From assembly GCA_965368175.1 (NCBI GenBank), contig CBDULX010000029.1, positions 1 to 19,838 on the forward strand: a stretch of DNA of 19,838 bases. Reading direction: 5' to 3'. How positions within the stretch are numbered: position 1 is the first letter of the stretch; each line of letters begins with the position of its first letter. Shown here piece after piece: positions 1 to 7,329 of this stretch. A program made the position numbers and the translations under genes. The stretch is from CBDULX01 sp965368175. GTDB taxonomy: Bacteria > Pseudomonadota > Gammaproteobacteria > SZUA-229. The notes beneath the pieces are model-generated. The model was not told where the DNA came from. It saw only the letters and a program-made list of their open reading frames with translations, and ran no database searches.

Positions 1-85
1 GATGTTCATGGAAGAACAAGTGTCTCGTGAGGGCATGGATAGCCCGAAAAGACTCCATTCTCGAGAAGTATAAGCAATATAAGTC

Positions 86-150
86 AAAAGATCCCTCGCC
101 ATGCTCGGGATGACAATAGTGTCATTTCGACCAGAGGGAGAAATCTTTTT
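86..150. repeat. Imperfect inverted dispersed repeat
   Basis: Two arms, about 86-115 and 120-150, are imperfect reverse complements. They meet around TGACA-atag-TGTCA and their outer ends are AAAAGAT and ATCTTTT. The right arm resembles 7201-7229 (both begin TGTCAT-TCGACC and end AGA-ATCTT), so this is a repeat family present at least twice in the window. Its function is unknown; it could form a hairpin in RNA. Confidence 0.65.
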
Positions 151-260
151 GTGAACAGTAAAATCAAAGGTGTCAGAGTCGATTGATTTTTAGCTTATCG
201 TAAGAAAATAAAAAAAGCACCGATTATCAGATTTAAGCTTTGCTTATTGCGCTATTCCCG

Positions 261-297
261 ATTGTTTACTACAAGACCTATTCTAATCGTAAACAAT
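261..297. promoter_or_regulatory. Palindromic candidate operator upstream of the binding-protein gene
   Basis: Perfect 9-bp inverted arms ATTGTTTAC (261-269) and GTAAACAAT (289-297) are separated by 19 bp. They lie 15 bp upstream of the ATG at 313 and just before the ribosome binding site. The geometry suits a dimeric repressor site or a leader hairpin. The cognate regulator is unknown. Confidence 0.4.
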
Positions 298-312
298 TAA
301 GGGAGTAATTGC

Positions 313-1359
313 ATGAGAAAAATCACTACATTCATACTGAGCCTCTATGCTCTTGCTGCATCAAGCATCCTGCAAGCCACGCCAGTTATTACCGGCTCAC
401 CAAAATTAATAAGTCCCAACATACTGCTTTGGCCTAGAGATGTGGCAGGTGGTGCGCCTAACCTGACTGAAAGAACTTCGAATACAGTACTGGATATGCA
501 TGCGCGCTTTAACGATTGTGATATGGCGTTGTCAACTTCAGGTAACTACCATATGGCGCTAAGAGACCTTTGGTATGATTTTTATCTCCCTGCCATGGCT
601 ACGGCTGGTTATCCTTTAAGAACCTGGTTATACACAACCAGTCCTCCCATTTCACCACTTCAAATTACCAATAAACGCGTAACGATTGGTAATGTGCGAG
701 CTCGATGTTTGCCTCAGGTTGTAGTCGGCCCAGGTTCGATAATGGATGAGGTGATTGCTCTTGGTGTTGCAGATGGAGAGCCTGTACCCGTTATTCGAAA
801 CCGTGGCAATGTGTTGCTGGTAAGTGCAGGCAATCCAAAAAATATTCAGTCAATATGGGATCTTAAACGCATAGATGTTCGTGTCGCCACGTCTAATCCG
901 TACAATGAGCCTGGCAGTTTTGGTAATTACTCCAGTAGTATTTATAACATTGCATTAAATGATACACCTGTGGGGAGTACTGAGGCCGATGAATTGTATA
1001 ATGCAATTTTTAACAGTACGATGGATGATAAATGGGCCTCAGGTCGTCGTATACATCACCGGGAGGTGCCCTGGTTAATTGCCCGCGACCATGCGGATGT
1101 TGCTCCCATTTTTTACCACCTTGCACTCTATGCTAAACTTACCTTTCCCAGACAATTTGATATTGTGCCATTGGGTGGAACTGTCGATATGCCCGACCCT
1201 CTGCCTGGAAATAAGGTGGGGACCCTGTTTGCACTGAAGATCAAAGGAGACTGGAGTGCCAAACAACTTGCAGCAAGAGACATGCTGGTGCACTATTTTC
1301 AAACACAGGAATTTGGGCTTATATTAAACAAATACGGTATCGATGTACCAATACCATAA
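313..1359 (+). CDS. Periplasmic substrate-binding protein, ModA/PBP-like
   Basis: The 348-residue product has an N-terminal signal peptide (basic start, hydrophobic core at residues 5-20, likely cleavage after ILQA near residue 22), so it should be periplasmic. The body resembles type-2 periplasmic binding proteins of the molybdate/tungstate (ModA/WtpA-like) class. It has a central segment with LLVSAGNPKNIQSIWDL and VRVATSNPYNEPGSFG (about 167-205), and a C-terminal FQTQEFGLILNKYGIDVP typical of the last helix of such proteins. The start is supported by GGGAG at 301-305. No permease or ATPase gene is adjacent, so it is an orphan binding protein: it may serve a transporter encoded elsewhere or act as a sensor. 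The ligand is not known, and molybdate is only a family-level guess. The fold is fairly secure. Confidence 0.7.
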   Translation: MRKITTFILSLYALAASSILQATPVITGSPKLISPNILLWPRDVAGGAPNLTERTSNTVLDMHARFNDCDMALSTSGNYHMALRDLWYDFYLPAMATAGYPLRTWLYTTSPPISPLQITNKRVTIGNVRARCLPQVVVGPGSIMDEVIALGVADGEPVPVIRNRGNVLLVSAGNPKNIQSIWDLKRIDVRVATSNPYNEPGSFGNYSSSIYNIALNDTPVGSTEADELYNAIFNSTMDDKWASGRRIHHREVPWLIARDHADVAPIFYHLALYAKLTFPRQFDIVPLGGTVDMPDPLPGNKVGTLFALKIKGDWSAKQLAARDMLVHYFQTQEFGLILNKYGIDVPIP

Positions 1360-1450
1360 ACTGAATAAACAACCAAAAGAGTCACCCGATTGAAATTAAA
1401 CATTAGACCAGCCATAGATAAATTGTTTCTAATATTAGAATGTGTTTTTT

Positions 1451-1464
1451 CTGATATCGATCAG
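1451..1464. promoter_or_regulatory. FNR/CRP-like palindrome
   Basis: CTGATATCGATCAG is a perfect 14-bp palindrome with the TGAT-N4-ATCA core of FNR/DNR-type sites. It lies 20 bp upstream of the DUF427 start. So close to the gene it would more likely repress than activate, unless transcription starts further upstream or downstream. Binding is inferred. Confidence 0.4.
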
Positions 1465-1484
1465 AGATTCCTTAAGGAATAAAC

Positions 1485-1766
1485 ATGAAGGCTATCTGGA
1501 AAGATCAGTTACTGGCTGAAAGTAAAGACACAATCGTAATCGAAAATAATCATTATTTTCCATCGTCGTCTTTAAATATGCAGTTTTTTATCAAAAGTGA
1601 AACTACATCTAAATGCCCATGGAAGGGTATAGCCAGTTATTACACAATAGCAGTGAACGGAGAAGAAAATAAAGATGCTGCCTGGTATTACCCATCACCG
1701 AAAGAGGCTGCAGCCGAAATCACGGCTTATGTAGCATTCTGGCGTGGAGTTGAGGTGGTAGAATAA
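1485..1766 (+). CDS. DUF427 domain protein
   Basis: This 93-residue protein matches the DUF427 family (PF04248) along its whole length. It has the opening KAIWKDQLLAES, the CPWKGIASYYTI motif near residues 44-55, then AAWYYP and a final YVAFWRGVEV. The size is normal for the single-domain form. The family has no established biochemical role, although the fold is compact and beta-rich. The ATG is preceded by AAGGAAT with good spacing. It is the first of three small same-strand genes (DUF427, GFA, CDGSH), possibly co-transcribed, with a candidate FNR-like palindrome immediately upstream. Family assignment is confident; function is unknown. Confidence 0.85.
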   Translation: MKAIWKDQLLAESKDTIVIENNHYFPSSSLNMQFFIKSETTSKCPWKGIASYYTIAVNGEENKDAAWYYPSPKEAAAEITAYVAFWRGVEVVE

Positions 1767-1849
1767 TTAAATTGCTAAAACACATAAAGCATGATCATGA
1801 GATATGGTTTTGTTACCATGTTGTTAGAATCATGAAAAAAGGATAAACA

Positions 1850-2203
1850 ATGGTTACTTATAATGGAAGCTGTCACTGCGGTAATATTTCATTTTCTTTT
1901 GAACATGAGAAAATAGATTCGGGCCTGAGATGTAACTGTTCAATATGCAGACGCAAAGGAGCGGTTATGTCAGGTTTTACGCTCGCACCAGAACAATTAA
2001 ACATAAAAGAAAATAACCATTCATTGGCCGTATACCAGTTTGATACTAAAGTGGCCAAACACTATTTTTGTAAAACCTGTGGTATTTACCCTTTTCATGA
2101 AACAGTACGCAAACCGGGTCATTATCGAGTCAATCTGGGCTGTATTGACGATATTGATACCAGTGATCTTAAAATAGATGTATTTGATGGCAAAAGTATT
2201 TAG
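1850..2203 (+). CDS. GFA/CENP-V domain zinc protein
   Basis: This 117-residue protein carries the cysteine pattern of the GFA (glutathione-dependent formaldehyde-activating, CENP-V-like) family: CHCG at residues 8-11, CNCSIC at 28-33, and CKTCGIYPFH at 74-83. In the family these cysteines bind two zinc ions. The start is set by AAAGGAT shortly before the ATG. The family is named after a formaldehyde-glutathione enzyme, but most members have no demonstrated activity, so no formaldehyde role should be assumed here. It follows the DUF427 gene by 83 bp and precedes the CDGSH gene. A perfect hairpin lies immediately after its stop codon. Confidence 0.85.
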   Translation: MVTYNGSCHCGNISFSFEHEKIDSGLRCNCSICRRKGAVMSGFTLAPEQLNIKENNHSLAVYQFDTKVAKHYFCKTCGIYPFHETVRKPGHYRVNLGCIDDIDTSDLKIDVFDGKSI

Positions 2204-2207
2204 CTAA

Positions 2208-2238
2208 ATGATAACGAGACACTGGGCCTCGTTATCAT
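2208..2238. promoter_or_regulatory. Perfect 11-bp hairpin between the GFA and CDGSH genes
   Basis: ATGATAACGAG (2208-2218) and CTCGTTATCAT (2228-2238) are exact reverse complements around a 9-nt loop. The hairpin begins 4 nt after the GFA stop codon and ends 37 nt before the CDGSH ATG. No T-run follows, so it is not a standard intrinsic terminator. It may be an operator, an mRNA 3'-end stabiliser or a weak attenuator. Confidence 0.55.
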
Positions 2239-2275
2239 ACTGTTAGACGTAAAATAACAGCATGGAGGTTTCAAA

Positions 2276-2929
2276 ATGAGTGCCGAGAAACCCAAAATCG
2301 CCTGTCTGCCAAACGGGCCGTATTATTTGCTTAATGATCTCACGCCACGAGTCATACCCAATATTCAAAAATCTCAGGGTGATCCCTGTTCTACCATCAC
2401 CGGGGTGGCCTTATGTCGCTGTGGTGGTTCAAATAATAAACCTTTCTGCGATGGTACCCATGGCAAAAATGGCTTCACCGATGAAAAAATAACCGATAGT
2501 AAACTCAACAAACGTGATAATTATGCCGGGAAACAAATTACCATCCATGACAATCGTGGGATCTGCGCCCATGCCGGTTATTGTACCGATAATCTAAGTT
2601 CAGTATTTAAATTGAGTGAAGAACCCTGGATTGATCCAGAGGGTGCAACAGCTAAAGATATCATCAACACCATCAAAAAATGCCCATCGGGCGCGCTAAG
2701 TTATAGTGTGGATGATATTGAGCATCGAGATCAGGACCGAGAACCGATGGTTACTGTGACAAAGAACGGGCCCTATGCCATTACCGGTGGCATCGAACTT
2801 GTGGATCAGCCGCGAGGTGAGGGTGCTTCCATGGAACATTACACGCTTTGCCGCTGCGGGGGTTCAAAAAATAAACCCTTCTGCGATGGTACGCATTGGC
2901 ACATTGGGTTCAAAGACGAAAAGAATTGA
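2276..2929 (+). CDS. Double-CDGSH iron-sulfur protein with a central ferredoxin-like domain
   Basis: The 217-residue protein has three parts. A first CDGSH zinc-finger-type motif (C47-x-C49, C58, H62) ends in KPFCDGTH. A central segment (about 85-145) with C97, C103 and C136 in CAHAGYC and KCPSGAL resembles the divergent 4Fe-4S mono-cluster (Fer4_19) domain. A second CDGSH motif has C192-x-C194, C203 and H207. CDGSH motifs bind a 2Fe-2S cluster with three Cys and one His ligand, so the protein probably carries two 2Fe-2S clusters and possibly a third centre. There is no signal peptide, so it is cytoplasmic. GGAGG at 2265-2269 fixes the start. Its likely role is electron transfer or redox sensing; the partner is not known. 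Confidence 0.9.
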   Translation: MSAEKPKIACLPNGPYYLLNDLTPRVIPNIQKSQGDPCSTITGVALCRCGGSNNKPFCDGTHGKNGFTDEKITDSKLNKRDNYAGKQITIHDNRGICAHAGYCTDNLSSVFKLSEEPWIDPEGATAKDIINTIKKCPSGALSYSVDDIEHRDQDREPMVTVTKNGPYAITGGIELVDQPRGEGASMEHYTLCRCGGSKNKPFCDGTHWHIGFKDEKN

Positions 2930-2933
2930 TAGT

Positions 2934-2961
2934 AAAAAAGGCGGCTCAGAGCCCTTTTTTT
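2934..2961. terminator. Bidirectional intrinsic terminator between CDGSH and glcF
   Basis: A run of six A, then a GC-rich stem (GGCGGCTC / GAGCCC with one bulge), then a run of seven T follows the CDGSH stop by 4 nt. The reverse strand has the same stem followed by T, so it can also end the converging glcF transcript (stop at 3007). Confidence 0.8.
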
Positions 2962-3006
2962 ACCGAGCCGAGCGGTGAGATAAACATAAACAGGAAAATA
3001 AAAAGC

Positions 3007-4224
3007 TTACACCATCGCTTCATCAAGCAACTCTATCCAGTGTTTGACCGGTATGTTTGCTTTGGTTGACATATGCATCTGGCAGCCGATATTGGCGGTC
3101 GCAATAACATCAGGCTGTTGCTGTTGCAATGATGTCAGTTTGTTATCCAGTAGTTGCTGTGACAGTTCTGCTTGTAAAATTGAATAGGTACCTGCCGAAC
3201 CGCAGCACAGGTGAGGATCGACAACCTGGGTAAGGCTAAAGCCGACCTTTTTTAATAGAGATTCAACCACGCCATCGAGTTTCTGACCGTGTTGCAGTGT
3301 GCACGGGCTGTGAAAGGCAACCTTTCCATAGCCTGGTTTGAAAGTGTTCTGGCTTAAGTTTTCATTCTGCATAATTTCAATTATGTCTTTAGCCAGTTCT
3401 GAAATCCGTCTGGCTTTTTCTGCATAGTCCCGGTCATGCTTCAGTAGATGCCCATAGTCTTTTAATACAACACCACAACCACTGGCTGTGCTGATAATGG
3501 CTTCAACACCCTGATCGACATAAGGCCACCAGGCATCGATATTGCGGCGCATGAAATTAAGTCCTTCTTCATGTGCCGATAAATGGTGACTTACGGCACC
3601 ACAACAGCCGGCCTTGTCTGCGGCGATCAGCTGAATGCCTAGCTGATCCAGGACTCTTGCGGTGGCAGCATTGGTTTCAGGCGAAGTGACACTTTGCGCG
3701 CATCCTTCAAGAACCAGCATGCGTCGAGAGTGCTTATGTTCTGGCCAGATGGGTTTTTTGTTCAGCGAAGGGATTTTGCGTTGAATCGATACCGGTAGCA
3801 GGGGCTTTGTCCAGTTTGCTATTTTTAATAATTGTTTAAAGCGCTGCGGATAAGCAATGATTTTTCTTAAACCATAACGTGTTAAACCTGCGAATAGCGA
3901 ACGTTTAACCTGTTGCTCTGCCAGATCACGGCCAATATCGATAAGTCGACCGTATTGAACACCGGATGGACAGGTGGTTTCGCAAGATCGGCAAGTCAGG
4001 CAACGATCAAGGTGCAATTGTGTTTTACGGGTAACGGCATTGCCTTCCAGCATTTGCTTGATTAAATAGATACGGCCACGGGGACTATCCAGTTCGTCAC
4101 CCAGCAATTGATAGGTGGGGCAGGTTGCAGTACAGAAGCCGCAGTGTACACAGGAGCGCAGGATGTTATCCGCTTCCTGACCCTGGGGTGTCTCAATAAA
4201 CTGCTGGCTGATATTTGTTTGCAT
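3007..4224 (-). CDS. glcF: Glycolate oxidase iron-sulfur subunit
   Basis: The 405-residue product is the electron-transfer subunit of the membrane-associated glycolate oxidase, passing electrons from GlcDE flavins toward the quinone pool. Two 4Fe-4S ferredoxin motifs are visible: CVHCGFCTATCP (C25, C28, C31, C35) and CLTCRSCETTCP (C75, C78, C81, C85). Two C-terminal CCG-type motifs follow (AGCCGAVSHH and HLCCGSAGTY), which in this family bind a further cluster. Length matches E. coli GlcF (about 407). The frame is open to an ATG at 4290 inside glcE, but the start at 4224 aligns with known GlcF N-termini and leaves 16 nt after the glcE stop. There is no strong Shine-Dalgarno, suggesting translational coupling to glcE. 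It is the last gene of the glcDEF unit. Confidence 0.95.
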   Translation of the reverse strand: MQTNISQQFIETPQGQEADNILRSCVHCGFCTATCPTYQLLGDELDSPRGRIYLIKQMLEGNAVTRKTQLHLDRCLTCRSCETTCPSGVQYGRLIDIGRDLAEQQVKRSLFAGLTRYGLRKIIAYPQRFKQLLKIANWTKPLLPVSIQRKIPSLNKKPIWPEHKHSRRMLVLEGCAQSVTSPETNAATARVLDQLGIQLIAADKAGCCGAVSHHLSAHEEGLNFMRRNIDAWWPYVDQGVEAIISTASGCGVVLKDYGHLLKHDRDYAEKARRISELAKDIIEIMQNENLSQNTFKPGYGKVAFHSPCTLQHGQKLDGVVESLLKKVGFSLTQVVDPHLCCGSAGTYSILQAELSQQLLDNKLTSLQQQQPDVIATANIGCQMHMSTKANIPVKHWIELLDEAMV

Positions 4225-4240
4225 GGTTTTGTAATTTTGT

Positions 4241-5308
4241 CTAGAGTTCGGGGTACATTCGACCTGGATTGAAGATGGCTTCAGGGTCAAAAGCCTGTTT
4301 TAACTGGCGATGGATTTTAAGCAGCCCTGTGTTCAGTGGATGAAAAACAATATCTCGATTCACATGATTGCGATAACATTGTGCATGTCCACCGGCCAGT
4401 GCAACTTTGCTGCGTATAATTTCCGCTTTTTCATTACTTAGCAACCAGCGTTGGGCGCCATTCCATTCATATAAATATTTGCCCGGTAAATCCAGTAGTG
4501 GTGTATTTGAAGCTAAAGATAACCGCCATAATGGCTGCTGTGATTTGAAAAAGGCCAGTTGCTGTTGTTTGAGCTGTTGCCAGAAATCATTACCGGATGT
4601 GAGTTCATCGCCACCAATCATTTTAGCGGCCGCCTGTACAGTTTTACTGGATCCGGATAAGCGTATATGCAAGGTATTATCATCAAAGCAGGTAGCAGTG
4701 ATGGGTAAGGATTGACGACCAAGGGTATGCAGTTTTTTCAGTGCATGTTCGGCATCTATTTCCTGGATCAGCGTCAGGTCGGTGTCTGTTTTGGGCAATA
4801 CCTTGATGGATAATTCCAGTAACACACCCAGCGTTCCCATGGCGCCACACATCAGGCGGGACACATCATAGCCGGCCACATTTTTCATTACTTCACCGCC
4901 AAAGTGAAGGATTTCAGCCTTGCCATTGATGATTTTGCTGCCCAGAACAAAATCTCGTGCTGCACCGGCAGATGCCCGCCCCGGTCCGGACAGGTTACAG
5001 GCAATGGTGCCGCCAATAGTTGCATTGTCTCCGAAGGCAGGTGGCTCAAAACCGAGTATCTGGTTTTCGCTGGCCAGCAATGCTTCAATATCGCTTAACG
5101 GTGTGCCGGCCCGTGCCGTAATTACCAGTTCCGTGGGTTCATAATTGATAATGCCGCGATGCTGGGCAATATTAAGGGGCTTGCCTGTGGGTTCACGGCC
5201 ATAAAAATCTTTTGTATTGCCGGCAGAAATGCAGAGCGCTGTTTTTGTTGCTATGGCCTGATTAACTTGCTGCTGCAATTCATTACTTATATCTGTGTCA
5301 ATCATCAT
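4241..5308 (-). CDS. glcE: Glycolate oxidase FAD-binding subunit
   Basis: The 355-residue protein is the second flavin subunit of glycolate oxidase. It has an FAD-binding PCMH-type domain: HRGIINYEPTELVITARAGTP near residues 50-70, then TIGGTIACNLSGPGRAS and RDFVLGSKIINGKAE, and FGGEVMKNVAGYDVSRLM. All closely resemble E. coli GlcE (about 350 residues). It ends with IFNPGRMYPEL, the usual C-terminus of this flavoprotein family. It begins 8 nt after the glcD stop and ends 16 nt before glcF, so the three genes form a tight operon. Two consecutive ATG codons (5308 and 5305) are equivalent start candidates. Confidence 0.95.
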   Translation of the reverse strand: MMIDTDISNELQQQVNQAIATKTALCISAGNTKDFYGREPTGKPLNIAQHRGIINYEPTELVITARAGTPLSDIEALLASENQILGFEPPAFGDNATIGGTIACNLSGPGRASAGAARDFVLGSKIINGKAEILHFGGEVMKNVAGYDVSRLMCGAMGTLGVLLELSIKVLPKTDTDLTLIQEIDAEHALKKLHTLGRQSLPITATCFDDNTLHIRLSGSSKTVQAAAKMIGGDELTSGNDFWQQLKQQQLAFFKSQQPLWRLSLASNTPLLDLPGKYLYEWNGAQRWLLSNEKAEIIRSKVALAGGHAQCYRNHVNRDIVFHPLNTGLLKIHRQLKQAFDPEAIFNPGRMYPEL

Positions 5309-5316
5309 TACAGTCT

Positions 5317-6777
5317 CTAGAAACGTTCCAGCTCAGGGAAAGCCAGCTCACCATGATGCACATGCATGGCGCCAAACTCGGCGCAGCGGTGTAATGTGGG
5401 AACCGCTTTGCCGGGATTGAGTAAACCCTTGTGATCAAAAGCATGTTTTACCGCATGAAACTGGGTTAATTCAGCGGATTTAAACTGAACGCACATCTGA
5501 TTGATTTTTTCCATGCCCACCCCGTGTTCGCCAGTAATGGTGCCACCAACCGCAACACAAAGCTCAAGGATTTTTCCGCCAAGTTCTTCTGTGCGTTCCA
5601 GTTCGCCGGGTTTATTTGCATCATAAAGAATCAATGGATGTAAATTACCGTCACCGGCATGAAATACATTAGCGACGGGTAAGTTATATTCCTGTGACAA
5701 GTCGTCAATGGTTTTTAAAACTTCGGGTAAGCGTTTGCGTGGAATGGTGCCGTCCATGCAATAATAATCCGGCGAGATTCTACCGACGGCAGGGAAGGCT
5801 GCCTTGCGGCCTTTCCAGAAAGTCATCCGTTCCTGTTCATCTTTAGCTGTACGTACTTCTGTGGCGCCACTGGTTTTCAATATGTCACGCACTATTTGAA
5901 TATGTTCGGAGACTTCCGCATTGGTGCCATCCAGTTCGCACAATAAAATGGCTTTAGCATTCACCGGATACCCGGCATGGACAAAATCTTCGGCCGCCTG
6001 GATGGCCAGCTTGTCCATCATTTCCAGCCCTGCCGGGATAATGCCGGCGGCGATAATTTTACCCACGGCTGTACCTGCTTTGACTACGTCATCAAATGCC
6101 GCCAATACTACCTGTGCACGATCCGGTTTTGGCAGAAGTTTAACCGTGACTTCAACAATCACACCCAGCATGCCTTCAGAACCGGTCATCAGTGCCAGTA
6201 AATCATAACCGGCGGAGTCAAGACCGCTGTTACCAATGGTGAGTAGTTCACCTTCGATAGTGACAATCTTGATTTGCTGAATATTGTGAACAGTGAGGCC
6301 ATATTTTAAACAATGCACACCCCCAGAGTTTTCTGCCACATTACCACCAATGGTGCAGGCGATTTGTGAAGATGGATCCGGTGCATAGTAAAGACCGTCA
6401 GCTTCGACAGCCTGTGAAATGGCAAGATTACGCACTCCCGGCTGTACCCGGGCAATGCGCTGATCGGCATCGATTTCGAGAATATTTTTAAACTTGGCAA
6501 GGCTTAATAGCACACCGTCTTCATGGGGTAATGCACCACCGGATAAACCGGTGCCGGCACCACGGGCAACCACCGGGATATCATGTTCATAGCAATAGCC
6601 CAGTATGTTTTGCACCTGTTCTATGCTGGTGGGTAAGGCTACCACCATAGGCAGGAGACGATAGGCGGAAAGCCCGTCACATTCATAAGGACTCAAATCT
6701 TCTTTTTCGTATAACACGGCATCGCTGGGCAAGATGCCGAGCAATGTCCTGATAATTTCCTGTTTGTTATGTTTCAT
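5317..6777 (-). CDS. glcD: Glycolate oxidase catalytic FAD-linked subunit
   Basis: This subunit oxidises glycolate (often also D-lactate) to glyoxylate. The 486-residue form starts at the ATG at 6777. It shows the FAD pyrophosphate-binding segment RGAGTGLSGGA (residues 72-82), PDPSSQIACTIGGN and AENSGG (about 133-153), and the C-terminal FAD-oxidase motifs HAGDGNLHP (373-381) and GEHGVGMEK (416-424) with conserved histidines. E. coli GlcD is about 499 residues. The frame stays open upstream to 6909, but that 44-residue extension is read through a MITE-like repeat and has no family similarity, so it is rejected. A repeat end lies only about 28 nt before the ATG, so transcription may start inside the repeat or read through from the kinase gene. 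Confidence 0.96.
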   Translation of the reverse strand: MKHNKQEIIRTLLGILPSDAVLYEKEDLSPYECDGLSAYRLLPMVVALPTSIEQVQNILGYCYEHDIPVVARGAGTGLSGGALPHEDGVLLSLAKFKNILEIDADQRIARVQPGVRNLAISQAVEADGLYYAPDPSSQIACTIGGNVAENSGGVHCLKYGLTVHNIQQIKIVTIEGELLTIGNSGLDSAGYDLLALMTGSEGMLGVIVEVTVKLLPKPDRAQVVLAAFDDVVKAGTAVGKIIAAGIIPAGLEMMDKLAIQAAEDFVHAGYPVNAKAILLCELDGTNAEVSEHIQIVRDILKTSGATEVRTAKDEQERMTFWKGRKAAFPAVGRISPDYYCMDGTIPRKRLPEVLKTIDDLSQEYNLPVANVFHAGDGNLHPLILYDANKPGELERTEELGGKILELCVAVGGTITGEHGVGMEKINQMCVQFKSAELTQFHAVKHAFDHKGLLNPGKAVPTLHRCAEFGAMHVHHGELAFPELERF

Positions 6778-6802
6778 GATTAATTTCTTGGCTATAGTGA
6801 TG

Positions 6803-7124
6803 CTAAGGAGCCTCTGATTAATTCTATAATGACTTCTGCGTGACCTGAAGCGTGCAGTTGCAAGACGCAAAGCGCAGTTAATGGCTTTAGTCCTTAACAA
6901 GGTTTGCACCGGTTTTTGCTCCCTGCAAAACCGGCATACATGCCATCCATGGCAATAAACGCAGCAAATGTGCGCTTCAGGCCGCGCCCTCAGGGGCTTA
7001 CAGGCTTTTCCGTGCTCGACGTTATGACTTTTCGACAGGTGGCCAACCTGCTTTCAAAGTCATGCCTGGATCACGAATAAGCCTGTAAGCCAGAAGCATC
7101 ATATAATTGATCAGAGGCTCCTTA
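6803..7124. mobile_element. MITE-like element, copy 1 (322 bp), upstream of glcD
   Basis: The ends are inverted repeats of about 20 bp: CTAAGGAGCCTCTGATTAAT at the left and the reverse complement, with one difference, at the right (ATCAGAGGCTCCTTAG, ending at 7124). A TA lies just outside each GGAGCC end, as expected for TA-targeting elements. No transposase is encoded. The first 175 bp (6805-6979) are nearly identical, with six differences counted by eye, to the reverse complement of 17959-18132. The remainder differs and contains a nested hairpin unit (6995-7091). It separates glcD from the kinase gene. Confidence 0.8.
6995..7091. repeat. Nested inverted-repeat unit inside MITE copy 1
   Basis: GGCTTACAGGCTT (6995-7007) and AAGCCTGTAAGCC (7079-7091) are exact 13-bp inverted arms. 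Between them lie smaller palindromes, including CAGGT-ggcca-ACCTG and TATGACTTT / AAAGTCAT. This block is absent from the second MITE copy, so it looks like a separate insertion or an alternative internal segment. Confidence 0.65.
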
Positions 7125-7200
7125 GTGTTTAATGTCATCAAACTGCACATAAGTTATTAACAACTTCAGTGCTTCATACTTTAGGTAATCTCTAGCTAAC

Positions 7201-7229
7201 TGTCATCTCGACCGAAGTGGAGAGATCTT
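7201..7229. repeat. Dispersed repeat, TGTCAT-TCGACC type
   Basis: The segment runs TGTCATCTCGACC, then GAAGTGGAGAG, then ATCTT, and matches the right arm at 120-148 apart from a few substitutions and a one-base gap. It lies in the 205-bp space between MITE copy 1 and the kinase stop codon. The same space holds a small hairpin, TTTTGCCT / AGGCAAAA (7254-7277), without a T-run. Confidence 0.55.
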
Positions 7230-7329
7230 ATACCTGGAGCAAATTCTTACGGGTTTTGCCTTATGCCTGAGGCAAAAGACAGTAGTCTGTAGTAATGACA
7301 TAAGAAAATCTTTCAGAGCTTCCTTAATG

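Larger units (their letters stand above)
1..312. other. Non-coding left edge with repeat and upstream region of the binding-protein gene
   Basis: No convincing gene is visible here. A short open frame at the extreme left (about 2-73) is too short and cut by the window edge to call. The stretch holds a dispersed inverted repeat at 86-150, an AT-rich tract, and a palindromic candidate operator at 261-297 just before the gene that starts at 313. Confidence 0.5.

Noticed and set aside
1..73. Possible C-terminal fragment of a gene entering from the left (open frame to a TAA at about 73)
   Set aside because: Only about 23 codons are visible, with no recognisable motif.
1850..2203. Formaldehyde or methylotrophy link from the GFA-family gene
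   Set aside because: Most GFA-family proteins have no shown formaldehyde activity, and no C1 genes are nearby.
4225..4290. 22-residue N-terminal extension of GlcF
   Set aside because: It overlaps the end of glcE in another frame. The start at 4224 aligns with the conserved GlcF N-terminus.
6778..6909. 44-residue N-terminal extension of GlcD
   Set aside because: It is encoded almost wholly by the MITE-like element, and GlcD family similarity begins at the ATG at 6777.
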